Both the position numbers and the translations under genes were made by a program. A stretch of 64,000 bases of DNA, taken from the NCBI RefSeq assembly GCF_030582395.1, contig NZ_CP104381.1:2666001-2730000 (forward strand). The letters are read 5' to 3'. Position 1 is the stretch's first letter. Each line of letters opens with the position of its first letter. The notes below the pieces were generated by a model. The model saw nothing but the letters and a program-made list of their open reading frames with translations. It made no database searches and had not been told where the DNA came from. Below, piece after piece: positions 32,491 to 42,295 of the stretch. Origin of the DNA: Ralstonia pickettii. GTDB lineage: Bacteria; Pseudomonadota; Gammaproteobacteria; Burkholderiales; Burkholderiaceae.

Positions 32491-32709
32491 CTAGATCTCG
32501 CTGGGATGGTCGGGCCGGCGACGATCTCCGTGATCGTGTTCCGGCTGGTGCTCGTGGTCGTGCTCGTGCCGACGGTCGCGATCGTGATCGCGGCGCGTCG
32601 TCTCGTGCTGGTGGGTGTCGTCGCGCTCTTTCTCGACCTTGCGGTCCGGGTCCTTGCCAGTCTCTTCCCGGTGCGTACCGGCAACGGGGCCGTGCGGATG
32701 CGTGGTCAT
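32491..32709 (-). CDS. Small His/Asp/Arg-rich hypothetical protein
   Basis: 72 residues starting MTTHPHGPVAGTHREETGKD, then almost entirely His, Asp, Glu and Arg (HEHDHEHQPEHDHGDRRR). GAGG stands 7-8 bp before the ATG. It converges with pncC with a 1-bp gap and lies before pyrF, about 40 bp beyond its stop. No domain is recognised. The composition suggests metal binding or an intrinsically disordered protein, but biased GC-rich sequence could also create such a frame by chance. Confidence 0.5.
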   Translation of the reverse strand: MTTHPHGPVAGTHREETGKDPDRKVEKERDDTHQHETTRRDHDRDRRHEHDHEHQPEHDHGDRRRPDHPSEI

Positions 32710-32749
32710 GGCGTCCTCGCTCTCGCCGCAACCGGACCGACAGTGCCGA

Positions 32750-33565
32750 TCAGGTGCGGAACTGGTTGATCTGATTGCGTGTGGCCTCCGCCACGCGGCG
32801 GGCGGCATCGGCGAAATCGCTGTCGGTGCTGGCGTAAAGAATGGCCCGGGACGAGTTGATCATCATGCCCGTGCCATCGGCCGTGCGGCCAGCGCGCACC
32901 GTGGCTTCGATGTCGCCGCCCTGGGCGCCCACGCCCGGAATCAGCAACGGCATGTCGCCGACAATTTCACGCACCTTGGCAATTTCTTCCGGGAAGGTTG
33001 CGCCCACCACCAGGCCCATCTGGCCGCTGGTATTCCACACATCGCGCGCGCGTTCAGCCACGACCTGATAGACCGGGCGGCCGTCGGTTTCCAGAAACTG
33101 CACGTCGCTGCCGCCGGCGTTGGAGGTGCGGCACAGCACGATCACGCCCTTGTCGGCATGCGCCAGATACGGCTGCATCGAGTCGAAACCCATGTACGGG
33201 CTGACGGTGATGGCGTCGGCCTGATAGCGCTCGAAGGCTTCCTTGGCGTAGTGCTCGGCAGTCGAGCCGATATCGCCGCGCTTGGCATCAAGAATGACGG
33301 GGATGCCCGGATACGCCTCGTGGATGTAATTGATCAGCTGCTCGAGCTGGTCTTCGGCGCGCTGCGAGGCGAAGTAGGCGATCTGCGGTTTGAAAGCGCA
33401 GACCAGATCGGCGGTCGCGTCCACAATCGCGCGGCAGAACGAAAAGATCGCCCCGCCCGTGCCGGTCAGCGATGCCGGCAAGCGCGCGGGGTCAGGATCG
33501 AGGCCAACGCACAGCAAGGAATTGTTGCGTTGCCAGGCGGCAGCGAGTTGTTCGGTAAATCGCAT
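32750..33565 (-). CDS. pyrF: Orotidine-5'-phosphate decarboxylase
   Basis: Last step of UMP synthesis. The 271-residue type 2 enzyme begins [26 protein letters not shown]; the catalytic lysine-aspartate array is in [21 protein letters not shown] and the substrate asparagine/lysine region in [10 protein letters not shown]. The ATG at 33563-33565 is chosen over a 12-codon upstream extension because it matches the family start. Confidence 0.95.
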   Translation of the reverse strand: MRFTEQLAAAWQRNNSLLCVGLDPDPARLPASLTGTGGAIFSFCRAIVDATADLVCAFKPQIAYFASQRAEDQLEQLINYIHEAYPGIPVILDAKRGDIGSTAEHYAKEAFERYQADAITVSPYMGFDSMQPYLAHADKGVIVLCRTSNAGGSDVQFLETDGRPVYQVVAERARDVWNTSGQMGLVVGATFPEEIAKVREIVGDMPLLIPGVGAQGGDIEATVRAGRTADGTGMMINSSRAILYASTDSDFADAARRVAEATRNQINQFRT

Positions 33566-33612
33566 GGTGTCGGGAATGTGAGGGCGGCCGGACGGCCGCA
33601 TGACTTGCCTTC

Positions 33613-33618
33613 ATTTTA
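33613..33618 (-). promoter_or_regulatory. Candidate -10 element of pyrF
   Basis: Minus-strand TAAAAT in GGGTAAAATGAAGG, 48 bp before the pyrF start. Same context as the tkt element. Confidence 0.35.
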
Positions 33619-33690
33619 CCCGTCGGGCGGCCCGGTGGCGGGATCTTCCGGACGTGGCATCGACCCCACGCGTGCTCGCCAAGCCACCGT

Positions 33691-33725
33691 TTGTGGCTGA
33701 ACCCATCGCCTCTTTACGCTACACT
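33691..33725 (+). promoter_or_regulatory. Candidate promoter of corA
   Basis: TTGTGG at 33691-33696 followed after 18 bp by TACGCT (33715-33720), overlapping TACACT (33720-33725). It lies 50-85 bp before the corA ATG. Confidence 0.35.
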
Positions 33726-33775
33726 CGGCGCGATTTTTCGCCGCCCGTTCAACGCCTGCTTCAAGGAAACGCCCC

Positions 33776-34738
33776 ATGATCAACCTGTTCGTCGTGCAAA
33801 AAGGTCGTCTCGCGCAGGAACAGGTCGAAGAACGCAACGAGCTGCTGCAGCACAAGCCGATCTGGATCGACGTGATCGACCCCGACGACGAAGAGCTGGC
33901 GTGGATCAAGGAAACCTATGGCGTGGTCCTGCCCGAGCTGGAGCAACTGGGGGACCTGGAAGCCTCGGCCCGCTACTTCGAAGGTGAAGACGGCCACATC
34001 CACATCCGCACGGATTTCCTGCTCGACGAAGAAACCACTTCGCGCAACGTGCGCGTGGCGTTCGTGCTGACCAAGGATGTGCTCTTCTCCATCCACGACG
34101 AAGACTTGCCGGCATTCCGGCTGGTGCGCATGCGTGCGCGGCTTCGCCCCGGCTCGGTACGCAACGCCAAGGATGTGCTGATGGATCTGTACGCCACCGA
34201 CGCGGAATACTCGGCCGACTCCATCGAAGAAGTCTACGAACGCCTCGAAGATGCCAGCAAACGTGTGCTGGCGGATGAGGTGACCGACGCAGCCGCCGCC
34301 GATGTGCTGGAAATCATCGCCCGCGTGGAAGACTTGAACGGCCGGATCCGCCGCAACGTGATGGATACGCGCCGCGCCGTGTCGTTCCTGCTGCGCAGCC
34401 AGTTGCTCTCGGCGGACCAACAAGACGAAGCGCGCCAGGTGCTGCGCGACATCGATTCCATCGAGAACCACACGGCGTTCCTGTCGGACAAGGTCAACTT
34501 CCTGATGGATGCCACAGTCGGCTTCATCAACATCAACCAAAACAAGATCATCAAGCTGTTCTCGGTTGTGTCGGTGGCGCTGATGCCGCCCACGCTGATC
34601 GCCTCGATCTACGGCATGAACTTCAAGGTGATGCCGGAGCTGGACTGGGCTGAAGGCTATCCGTACGCGATCGTGATGATGGTGGTGTCGGCGGCGATTC
34701 CGCTGGTGTACTTCCGCCGCAAGGGCTGGCTGAAGTAG
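33776..34738 (+). CDS. corA: CorA-family magnesium/cobalt transporter
   Basis: Inner-membrane Mg2+ channel, 320 residues. A large acidic cytoplasmic domain (about 1-255) is followed by two C-terminal helices; the family-defining YGMNF motif stands at the end of the first (about residue 281) and YFRRKGWLK closes the protein. The ATG at 33776 has AAGGAA upstream. It stands alone, divergent from pyrF and convergent with mtgA. Confidence 0.95.
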   Translation: MINLFVVQKGRLAQEQVEERNELLQHKPIWIDVIDPDDEELAWIKETYGVVLPELEQLGDLEASARYFEGEDGHIHIRTDFLLDEETTSRNVRVAFVLTKDVLFSIHDEDLPAFRLVRMRARLRPGSVRNAKDVLMDLYATDAEYSADSIEEVYERLEDASKRVLADEVTDAAAADVLEIIARVEDLNGRIRRNVMDTRRAVSFLLRSQLLSADQQDEARQVLRDIDSIENHTAFLSDKVNFLMDATVGFININQNKIIKLFSVVSVALMPPTLIASIYGMNFKVMPELDWAEGYPYAIVMMVVSAAIPLVYFRRKGWLK

Positions 34739-34750
34739 CTCGCCGCGAGT

Positions 34751-35455
34751 TCAATCCGGCAGCGTGGCCGAGCCCATGCGGTTGGCGATCACCGTGGCCT
34801 TGCGCGTGAAGTTGACGTGCACGTTGGCGCAATAGCTCTTCTTGTCGAAGCACTTCGGCGCGGGTAGCGCCGCCGCCAGTCGCGCTGCCTGACCGACCGT
34901 AAGTTGCGAGGCCGGGCGTTTGAAGTAATGCTGCGCCGCCGCTTCCGCACCAAACACACCCTCGCCCCACTCCACCGAGTTCAGATAGATCTCGAGAATG
35001 CGCTCCTTGTCGAGCCAGAACTCAAGCATCCACGTGATGACGAGTTCTTCGCCCTTGCGCACGTAGTGGCGCTCACCCGAGAGGAACAGGTTTTTGGCGA
35101 GTTGCTGCGTGATGGTCGAGCCGCCCGCGACCACGTGGCCGCGTCGCTTGTTCTTCTCCCACGCGTCGAGCATGGCGTCTACTTCCCAGCCGCTGTGCGA
35201 GACGAAATCTGCGTCTTCACTGGCGATGACCGCACGCTTGAGGTTGCGCGAGATCTGGTCGTAATTGACCCAGCGGTGATCCACCTTGCAGGTGAAGACA
35301 TTGGCGCCGCACAGGCGCATGCGCTCGGCGCGCATGAAGCTGGTCGACGACGGATCGAACACCTGCCAGCTCGCGATGGCAGCAAAGAAATACAAGTTGA
35401 GCGCGATCACGCCCGCGACGAAGCAACCGATCACGTAGCCGAACCAACGCGTCAT
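34751..35455 (-). CDS. mtgA: Monofunctional biosynthetic peptidoglycan transglycosylase
   Basis: Polymerises lipid II glycan strands outside the inner membrane. The 234-residue protein has one N-terminal membrane anchor ([20 protein letters not shown]) and a GT51 domain with the catalytic glutamate in [16 protein letters not shown], then [33 protein letters not shown] and [20 protein letters not shown]. It follows aroE by 24 bp, as in many beta-proteobacteria. Confidence 0.95.
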   Translation of the reverse strand: MTRWFGYVIGCFVAGVIALNLYFFAAIASWQVFDPSSTSFMRAERMRLCGANVFTCKVDHRWVNYDQISRNLKRAVIASEDADFVSHSGWEVDAMLDAWEKNKRRGHVVAGGSTITQQLAKNLFLSGERHYVRKGEELVITWMLEFWLDKERILEIYLNSVEWGEGVFGAEAAAQHYFKRPASQLTVGQAARLAAALPAPKCFDKKSYCANVHVNFTRKATVIANRMGSATLPD

Positions 35456-35479
35456 TGCAGGGCTTCCTTCGCTCCAGGT

Positions 35480-36397
35480 TCAGCGAGGCGCGCGCGCCGC
35501 AACCGCGGCTTCGCCCTGCAGCGCCTCGCGCATGGCGAGCAGTACCGGGGCGGTGTCCGGGCGCACGTCGCGCCAGACGAAGAACGATTCCGCGGCCTGC
35601 TCCACCAGCATGCCCAGGCCATCCCATGCGCGCGCGCCGTTGCGCCGGGCAAACTCCATGAACACCGTCGGCCGCTGGCCGTACATCATGTCGTAGGCCA
35701 GCGCGTTGGGGCCGAACACGGTGGTCGGGATGGGCGGCACTTCGGCCTGCAGGCTGCTCGCCGTGGCGTTGATGATGACGTCGAAAACGTCGTCCGCGGC
35801 CAGTTCGTCATAGCCGCCGCCCACGAGTTCGACCTCGTGCAGCTTGGCCGAAACTTCGAAGCGATCGACCAGCTTGTTGGCGCGATCCGCTGTGCGGTTG
35901 GCCAGGAACACGCGCGCAGGCTTGTGCTCCAGCAGTGGCAGCAGCACGCCACGCGCTGCGCCGCCTGCGCCCAGCAGCAGCACGCGTTCGCCCTCCAGCG
36001 CATTGCCGATGTTGTGGGTGATGTCGCGCATCAGGCCAACGCCGTCGGTGTTGTCGCCAAAAATTTCTTCGCCGTCGAACTTCAGCGTGTTGACCGCACC
36101 GGCCGATTCCGCCCGCAGCGACAGCGACGTCGACATGGCATACGCATCGAGCTTGAACGGCACGGTGACGTTGAGCCCCCGCCCGCCTTCGCGCACGAAC
36201 GTCATCACGGTTTCATCAAACGCGATCAACTCGGCGTAGATGCGGTCGTAGCGGATGAGCTGCCCCGTCTGCTGCGCAAATGCGGCATGGATGGTGGGCG
36301 ACTTGCTGTGCGCGATCGGGTTGCCAATCACGCCATAGCGATCTGTGCGTGGCGCGCTCGCGGCTGCGAGGATGGCCTCTTGAAACGACGACGGCAT
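35480..36397 (-). CDS. aroE: Shikimate dehydrogenase
   Basis: NADPH-dependent reduction of 3-dehydroshikimate in aromatic amino-acid synthesis. 305 residues with the substrate motif GNPIAHSKSPTIHAAF, the catalytic lysine in GLNVTVPFKLDAYA, and the nucleotide loop LLGAGGAARGVLLPL; the NRT segment (FLANRTADRA) fits NADP. It lies 11 bp after the TonB-like gene. Confidence 0.95.
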   Translation of the reverse strand: MPSSFQEAILAAASAPRTDRYGVIGNPIAHSKSPTIHAAFAQQTGQLIRYDRIYAELIAFDETVMTFVREGGRGLNVTVPFKLDAYAMSTSLSLRAESAGAVNTLKFDGEEIFGDNTDGVGLMRDITHNIGNALEGERVLLLGAGGAARGVLLPLLEHKPARVFLANRTADRANKLVDRFEVSAKLHEVELVGGGYDELAADDVFDVIINATASSLQAEVPPIPTTVFGPNALAYDMMYGQRPTVFMEFARRNGARAWDGLGMLVEQAAESFFVWRDVRPDTAPVLLAMREALQGEAAVAARAPR

Positions 36398-36408
36398 GGG
36401 CGACGAAA

Positions 36409-37323
36409 TCAGCGGGTCTGCAGGTGGGTTTCCAGACCTGCGCGGGTGAACTTGAACGTGGCAACGACATCCTGGATGTCCACGCGCTTGCGCATCTCGG
36501 CCGGGAAGCCACCAAATGGTGAAGACGAACGCACGATGGCAACGGCCTGGCGATCCAGCGCGGGGTTGCCCGAGCTTTTTGCGATCTCGATGCCTTCGAT
36601 CTTGTAGCCGTCCTGGTTGTAGCCGAGCTGACCATCGCGGTTGATACTGATCACGACGATCAGCTCGCCGTAAAGCGGGCGGCCGTTCTGGCTGGGAAAG
36701 TTTGCGGTGCCGCGCGCTTCGATCTTGCGGCGCACGGCATCGTAGTAACGGGCGTAATCCACCTGGCGGGCACTCGCGGCTGTCAGCACATTGCGACGCG
36801 GGCGCTTGGCGTAGTTCTCGAGGTTGCGGTCGATTTCGGCTTGCAGGCGCGCAATTTCATCCTGCGTGGTGCGGTCGTCGGTGCCGTTGTTGGGCGATGG
36901 CTGCGGACGCTCGCCCGGCTTGACCTGCCGATCGTTGACCAGCGGTGCACGCTCGGTCGATTGCGTGAGCAGGCGACGCTGCTCCTGCTCAAGATATTCG
37001 ACACGGCGCTGCGTGAGCTTGATGGCATCGCCGGTCTGCTCGTTGGTGTCGGCGGGCAGCGGCGTGGTGGCGCGCTGCTGGTCGTATTCGCCGCCGCCGT
37101 TCAGGTTGACCTGCGCCACGGCAGTCGCCTTGGACGGCGCCGTCGACGACTTGGCGTTGACGAGCACCACATCGAGGCCCGGATCTTCGCGCTTGATATC
37201 GAACGCCTCGGGGGCCACCACGCGCACGAACAGCAGCAAGACATGCACGGCCAACGACACCACCAGAGCCTTGGTAAGCGTGCTGCTGCCGGACCAGTCC
37301 GGACGGTTTGCGAGGGCGGCCAT
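36409..37323 (-). CDS. TonB C-terminal domain protein (energy transducer-like)
   Basis: 304 residues: an N-terminal membrane helix (TKALVVSLAVHVLLLFV), a long polar periplasmic region with glutamine/arginine-rich coiled-coil-like parts (about 105-195), and a C-terminal TonB-type domain (GELIVVISINRDGQLGYN, GNPALDRQAVAIVRSSSPF). It would couple inner-membrane energy or a Tol-like system to the outer membrane, but no ExbB/ExbD genes are adjacent. The ATG at 37321-37323 is chosen; the upstream frame is arginine-rich noise. Confidence 0.85.
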   Translation of the reverse strand: MAALANRPDWSGSSTLTKALVVSLAVHVLLLFVRVVAPEAFDIKREDPGLDVVLVNAKSSTAPSKATAVAQVNLNGGGEYDQQRATTPLPADTNEQTGDAIKLTQRRVEYLEQEQRRLLTQSTERAPLVNDRQVKPGERPQPSPNNGTDDRTTQDEIARLQAEIDRNLENYAKRPRRNVLTAASARQVDYARYYDAVRRKIEARGTANFPSQNGRPLYGELIVVISINRDGQLGYNQDGYKIEGIEIAKSSGNPALDRQAVAIVRSSSPFGGFPAEMRKRVDIQDVVATFKFTRAGLETHLQTR

Positions 37324-37375
37324 GGGGCGATTCCTGGTCGATGCGCGAAGCGTGAAGGTCAGACTGCGATTGTAG

Positions 37376-39472
37376 TTAGGCAGCGGTGGGCGTTCCACCG
37401 GTCTCGCCGTCCTGCGGCGGCGGCGCCACAGCGGCGTCGGCTTCAGCGCGTGCCTCTTCCCCATCGGCGGCCGGTTGTGGTTCAGCCGGCACATCGGCTT
37501 CGCTCTCTGCCTCGGCCAGTTCTTCTTCGATGGCTTCGGCTTCCGATTGCGCGTCCGCGGCGGGGGCGAGGATCTCGACCACGCGGCATGACACTTCAAG
37601 GCTGATCTCGTCGGTGTCCAGGATATCGAGCACGACGTGCGTGCCGCGTGGCGTTTGCGCCAGTTCCGGCACCTTCGTCACCAGCGGAATGTCGGCGAAG
37701 CGCACGGCGCCTTCCTTGAGCACCACGGCCTGCATGCGCGTGCGGTTTTCCTGCTTGAGCCAGCGCAGGCACCAGTAGCGCTCCATGGTCGACTGGTGGT
37801 CGGCATAGGCAGCGTAAGTGGCTTCGAAGTCGGCCACGGCAGCCAGAAGGTCGGCATCTTTCGGCTTGAACGGCGCGATCAGCTTGGCCGTCACGCCATG
37901 CTGCGCCACCGCTGCGATCTGCCATTGATTGACCAGATCGACATAGCGGCGCAGCGGCGAGGTGCTCCACGCATACTGCGCCACGCCCAGACCTTCATGC
38001 GGCGCCGGATACGTCTGCATGCGCGTGCGGTGCATACCCCACGCTTTCTGCGTGCGATAGATGCCGGGCACCCCCGCGTCGGCCAGCATGCGACCCCACG
38101 TGCTGTTGGCCAGGATCATCAGCTCGGCGACGATCTTGTCCAGCGGCGAGCCGCGCTTGCGCTGTTCGATCCGCACACGCTCGCCACCGCCTTCCGCCTC
38201 GGGAATGGGATCGATGTAGAACGAATAATCGCCCTTCTGCGCGCCCTCCGGCTTGAGGCCGCTGGCGATGCGGGCCTGCTGGCGGCCGTCGTACAACGCG
38301 CACACAAATGGCCACAGCACCGCCAGTTCGGCCTTGAACGGGTAGTCGCCCGAGCCATCGGCGAGCGCGTCGGCGGTGATCACGTCGTCGAGCAGGTTGT
38401 GGCGCAGGTTGGCCGCCACGGTCACGGTTTCGCAGCGCGTCTCGCTCGCGGTGACCGCCCACGTTGCACGGTCGACCGTCACATACAGCGACAGCGCTGG
38501 GCACGCGCGCCCTTCCTGCAGCGTGTAGCGATCCACCACCGACTCCGGCAACATCGTGATCTTGTCGCCGGGGAAATACACGGTCGACAAACGCTGGCGC
38601 GCAATCACGTCCAGCGGTTCGCCGCGCTGGATACCGAAGCCCGGCGCGGCAATATGGATGCCGATGCGCACGGTGGCGTCATCAATGGGCGTGACAGAGA
38701 TGGCGTCGTCGATTTCCGTGGTGGTCACGTCGTCGATCGAGAAGGCACGCACGTCTGCGGCCGGCAGTTCCATTGCCGGTTCCGGCACGGTCACTTCGGG
38801 AAAACCGGTGCCCTTCGGGAAACATTCCGAGAGGAAGCGGGCCTCGTGCAGCGCGCGGGCGTTGGCGATGCCGCCGACCGCCACCATCAGGCGCATCGGC
38901 GACAGGCCCAGCGCGGTGCACGCCGCGTCGAGCGCCTTGTATTCGAGACTGTTCTTGTCCGGCTTGAACAGCAGCTGCAGCGTCTTGCCGCGGAAGGCCT
39001 CGGGCAGGCGCATCGCCTTCAGCTCGGCTTCGTATTCGGCCTGCAGGGCGGCTTGCTGCTTCTTGCGCTCCAAACCTGCAAGCGCGGCCTTCAGCTGGTC
39101 TTCGGGCGCGCGCTGATAGCGGCCGCGGCCCTTGCGGCGGAAGTAGATCGGCGAGCCATGCAGCGCGATGGCCAGCGCGGCCTGCTGCGTGGCATTGGCG
39201 CCGGCGCCAAAGTATTCGCCGGCCAGATCGGTAAAGCCGAATTCTTCGGCCGAAGCGCATTCCCACAGAAAATCGAGGTCGATCTCCGCCGACAGCGCCT
39301 GGGCTGCCTGCGACAACTCGCCGGCAGACGGCTGCGCGAATTGCAGCAACACGTCGCGCGACTTGACCTTGGTGCGCTTGGCGCTCGGCAACTCGACCTG
39401 ATAGGCCTCGCCCTGTTGGGACAAGACGGTGCCCGCGCGGATCTCGCCGCCTTCTTCGAACAGCAACTGCAT
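37376..39472 (-). CDS. RNB-domain exoribonuclease (RNase II/R family)
   Basis: 3'-to-5' exoribonuclease of 698 residues. The RNB catalytic core begins near residue 225 with FSIDDVTTTEIDDAISVTP, containing the clustered metal aspartates, and continues with GIHIAAPGFGI, VYFPGDKITMLPE and YAWSTSPLRRYVDLVNQWQI. The C-terminus is alanine/glutamate-rich and acidic (about 635-698). The N-terminal region lacks clear cold-shock domains, so this is a divergent RNase II-type form common in Burkholderiales and not a standard rnr. Confidence 0.9.
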   Translation of the reverse strand: MQLLFEEGGEIRAGTVLSQQGEAYQVELPSAKRTKVKSRDVLLQFAQPSAGELSQAAQALSAEIDLDFLWECASAEEFGFTDLAGEYFGAGANATQQAALAIALHGSPIYFRRKGRGRYQRAPEDQLKAALAGLERKKQQAALQAEYEAELKAMRLPEAFRGKTLQLLFKPDKNSLEYKALDAACTALGLSPMRLMVAVGGIANARALHEARFLSECFPKGTGFPEVTVPEPAMELPAADVRAFSIDDVTTTEIDDAISVTPIDDATVRIGIHIAAPGFGIQRGEPLDVIARQRLSTVYFPGDKITMLPESVVDRYTLQEGRACPALSLYVTVDRATWAVTASETRCETVTVAANLRHNLLDDVITADALADGSGDYPFKAELAVLWPFVCALYDGRQQARIASGLKPEGAQKGDYSFYIDPIPEAEGGGERVRIEQRKRGSPLDKIVAELMILANSTWGRMLADAGVPGIYRTQKAWGMHRTRMQTYPAPHEGLGVAQYAWSTSPLRRYVDLVNQWQIAAVAQHGVTAKLIAPFKPKDADLLAAVADFEATYAAYADHQSTMERYWCLRWLKQENRTRMQAVVLKEGAVRFADIPLVTKVPELAQTPRGTHVVLDILDTDEISLEVSCRVVEILAPAADAQSEAEAIEEELAEAESEADVPAEPQPAADGEEARAEADAAVAPPPQDGETGGTPTAA

Positions 39473-39625
39473 GGAATTGTCTGGATTGCAGCACTCGCCC
39501 GTGCGAGCACCGCTTTGAATGAAGTGGAATGGCCGCCCATCCTGACGACATCACGCCAGGCGCGGCGATAAAAAGTTGGGGGCGATGATACCGCACTGGC
39601 CGGGCGCTCGGACCGCCAAATACGC

Positions 39626-40204
39626 TTACCGCGGCGGGTGAAAACCAGCCAGCGCCGGCAGGAAAACCTCTGTCACCAGCATCGCGCTCGCGCCGCGCCG
39701 GAACACCGATCGGCGGGCCGGCAATCGGGCCGTGCCGGCAACCGGCGCATCGCCCAGCGCGTCGTGTGCCCGGCGGACCAGCGGGTGGCGCGCGTCCAGC
39801 AGAGCGAATTCGAAATCCCCTCGCTGTACACGTGGATCGGCAAACAGCGAGTGCCCCAACGGCTGCGCCCCCAGCGCTTTCAGGAACGGCCAGTCCAGCG
39901 CCACACTGCGCGGATGCACAATCGTGTGGGCATAAACCACTGGAGTATCGTCGCAGATCAGCAAAACCTCGCGAACCAGCGTCTCGGCAGGCCCGGGCAT
40001 GCCGAGACAACGCCACTCATCGCGCAACGGCATGGCGCGCTGTTGGCCCAGCAATTGCACCCGAAAGCGGGAAGATGCCGCGCGAAGCCGCGCGGTCAGC
40101 GAATCCGCGCCCACCGCCCAGCGCGCCCAGTGCCGGTCATAGACGACACAAGGCGGCAGCGCGCTGCGCCACAGGCTGCGCGGGTAAGACGGAGATTCGG
40201 TCAT
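39626..40204 (-). CDS. ubiC: Chorismate lyase
   Basis: Converts chorismate to 4-hydroxybenzoate and pyruvate, the first committed step of ubiquinone synthesis. It is 192 residues with the family blocks GADSLTARLRAASSRFRVQL, REVLLICDDTPVVYAHTIVHP (catalytic arginine and glutamate region), LKALGAQPLGHSLF and ARRSVFRRGASAMLVTEVFLP. Its ATG overlaps the upstream hydrolase stop by 4 bp. Confidence 0.92.
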   Translation of the reverse strand: MTESPSYPRSLWRSALPPCVVYDRHWARWAVGADSLTARLRAASSRFRVQLLGQQRAMPLRDEWRCLGMPGPAETLVREVLLICDDTPVVYAHTIVHPRSVALDWPFLKALGAQPLGHSLFADPRVQRGDFEFALLDARHPLVRRAHDALGDAPVAGTARLPARRSVFRRGASAMLVTEVFLPALAGFHPPR

Positions 40205-40824
40205 GCGGCGCTAAACGGATGCGCAGCCAACAGATCGGCGGGAACACCACAGAAAATGAGCACTTCATCCATGTACTGCGCAAAATCACTGATGCCGTGG
40301 TCGCCACCTTCAATGATGCGGGTGACCGCGCCAGGAAAGTGGCCGAGCATTTCGCGGTAGTCCAGCACTTCATCGCCGGTCGCGGCAAGCAGGTAATAGC
40401 GCTCCGACTGCGTGATGGCGGGCACGGCCAGCGCGCGCAGCTCATCCAGATGATGCCGCTCCACGCGGATCGTGCCGCCACCATGCCACAACGGCTGTTC
40501 TCCTACATATTTGGCGAGATCCCGCTCGGGGCGCGTGGCCGGATTCAGCATGGCCGCGCGCAGTCCATGGCGCTCTGCCAGCCAGATCGCGTAAAAGCCT
40601 CCCAACGAGGAGCCGATCAGTACCGGTTTGATGCCGTCACGCGTACTCAACTCCGCGATCACCGCCTCCGTATCGTCCACGGCTTCCCGCGGCGAGACGG
40701 GCAGCGCGGGGCAAACGTACTTGTCCGGCAGTCCCACGGAAGCCATGCGCTGGCCGATCAACTGAGCTTTGAACGAGCGCGGCGACGAGCGGAATCCGTG
40801 CAAATAGACGATGGATGCCGGCAT
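40201..40824 (-). CDS. YqiA/YcfP-family alpha/beta hydrolase
   Basis: Probable esterase of 207 residues. The nucleophile elbow is LIGSSLGGFYAIWLAE, the opening motif IVYLHGFRSSPRSFKAQ, and a C-terminal histidine stands in EGGDHGISDFAQYMDE, so the Ser-Asp-His triad appears complete. Natural substrate unknown. The start ATG is at 40822-40824, 7 bp after mpl; the stop overlaps ubiC. Confidence 0.88.
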   Translation of the reverse strand: MPASIVYLHGFRSSPRSFKAQLIGQRMASVGLPDKYVCPALPVSPREAVDDTEAVIAELSTRDGIKPVLIGSSLGGFYAIWLAERHGLRAAMLNPATRPERDLAKYVGEQPLWHGGGTIRVERHHLDELRALAVPAITQSERYYLLAATGDEVLDYREMLGHFPGAVTRIIEGGDHGISDFAQYMDEVLIFCGVPADLLAAHPFSAA

Positions 40825-40831
40825 ATCCGGA

Positions 40832-42217
40832 TCAGTTCGCGGAGCCCACGTGTTGCGCCAGGGCGTCGAGCAGCTTTTGATGTACACCGCCGAAGCCGCC
40901 GTTGCTCATGACAAGCACATGGTCGCCTGGGCGGGCGGCAGCCGTTACGGCGTCAACTAGCGCGTTCAAGTCAGAGAATGCTTTCGCGCACTGGCCGAGA
41001 GGCGCCAGCGCGCCCGCCAGATCCCACCCGATCGCGTCGCGCCCATTGGCGGCGCCGTAAGCAAAGATTTGGTCCGCTCCGGAGAGGCTGTCCGGAAGCG
41101 CCTGCTTCATCACACCCAGTTTCATGGTGTTGGATCGCGGCTCCAGCACAGCCAGAATGCGTCCTTCGCCAACGCGGCGGCGCAGGCCTTCGATGGTCGT
41201 GCGAATGGCCGTGGGGTGATGGGCAAAATCATCGTAGACCGTTACATCGTTGACGGTGCCGCGTACCTCCATGCGGCGTTTCACATTCTCGAAACGGGCC
41301 AGGCTTTCAATGGCTTGAGCGGGTGGCACACCGACATGCCGTGCGGCGGCGATGGCCGCCACCGCATTCATGCGATTGTGGTCCCCTTGAAGCGCCCAGC
41401 GGACACGGCCTAGCGGTTGTCCGTTGAACACCACGTCGAAGCTATCGTCACCACCGAGGTTTGCAATTTTCCAGCCGAGGCCACCTTCGGCGCCGAATCG
41501 CTCGACTTCCGACCAGCATCCGCGCTCAAGTACACGCTTCAAGCTGTCTTCGCGTCCATTGACGAGTAGGCGGCCTTGACCGGGCACCGTGCGCACGAGG
41601 TGGTGAAATTGCGTTTCGATCGCCGCAAGATCGGGAAAGATATCGGCATGATCGAATTCCAGGTTGTTCAATATGGCCGTACGGGGACGGTAGTGAACGA
41701 ACTTGCTGCGTTTATCAAAAAAGGCCGTGTCGTACTCGTCGGCCTCAATGACGAAGAAATCGGATTCGGTCAGCCGCGCCGACAGCCCGAAGTTGCGCGG
41801 TACACCGCCCACCAGGAAGCCAGGGTTGTAGCCAGCGTCCTGGAGAATCCAGGCGAGCATCGACGTGGTGGTCGTCTTGCCGTGCGTGCCTGCCACGGCA
41901 AGCACCCATTTCTGGCGAAGTACGTTGTCACCCAACCATTGCGGGCCGGAAATGTAGGGCAGATTTCGATCCAGGATGGCTTCCATCAGCGGATTGCCGC
42001 GGGAGATCACGTTGCCGATCACATAGAGATCGGCGCCGATGGACAGCTGTTCGGGGTCAAAGCCTTCGATCAGCTGGATGCCTTGCGCTTCGAGCTGGGT
42101 GCTCATCGGTGGGTAGACATTGGCGTCGCAGCCGGTGACGCGGTGGCCAGCCTGGCGGGCAATCAGGGCGATGCCGCCCATGAAGGTGCCGCAGATTCCA
42201 AGGATGTGGATATGCAT
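40832..42217 (-). CDS. mpl: UDP-N-acetylmuramate:L-Ala-gamma-D-Glu-meso-DAP ligase
   Basis: Murein tripeptide recycling ligase, 461 residues from MHIHILGICGTFMGGIAL. Mur-ligase marks are the ATP loop VAGTHGKTTTTSMLAWIL, the EADEYDTAFFDKR block, HYRPRTAILNNLEFDHADIF and the C-terminal VLEPRSNTMKLG. Two upstream ATGs (42226, 42247) are possible; the chosen one matches the E. coli N-terminus. A divergent promoter region separates it from the next plus-strand gene. Confidence 0.95.
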   Translation of the reverse strand: MHIHILGICGTFMGGIALIARQAGHRVTGCDANVYPPMSTQLEAQGIQLIEGFDPEQLSIGADLYVIGNVISRGNPLMEAILDRNLPYISGPQWLGDNVLRQKWVLAVAGTHGKTTTTSMLAWILQDAGYNPGFLVGGVPRNFGLSARLTESDFFVIEADEYDTAFFDKRSKFVHYRPRTAILNNLEFDHADIFPDLAAIETQFHHLVRTVPGQGRLLVNGREDSLKRVLERGCWSEVERFGAEGGLGWKIANLGGDDSFDVVFNGQPLGRVRWALQGDHNRMNAVAAIAAARHVGVPPAQAIESLARFENVKRRMEVRGTVNDVTVYDDFAHHPTAIRTTIEGLRRRVGEGRILAVLEPRSNTMKLGVMKQALPDSLSGADQIFAYGAANGRDAIGWDLAGALAPLGQCAKAFSDLNALVDAVTAAARPGDHVLVMSNGGFGGVHQKLLDALAQHVGSAN

Positions 42218-42245
42218 GGGAGCCATCTCAACTTCGTTGCGCCGC

Positions 42246-42251
42246 ATTGTA
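42246..42251 (-). promoter_or_regulatory. Candidate -10 element of mpl
   Basis: Minus-strand TACAAT in GCAGGTACAATGCGG, 28 bp before the chosen mpl start. If real, it favours the 42217 or 42226 start over 42247. Confidence 0.4.
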
Positions 42252-42295
42252 CCTGCGGCTACAGGCAGGCCCGCGCGCTTCAGTAAAATAGAGCC

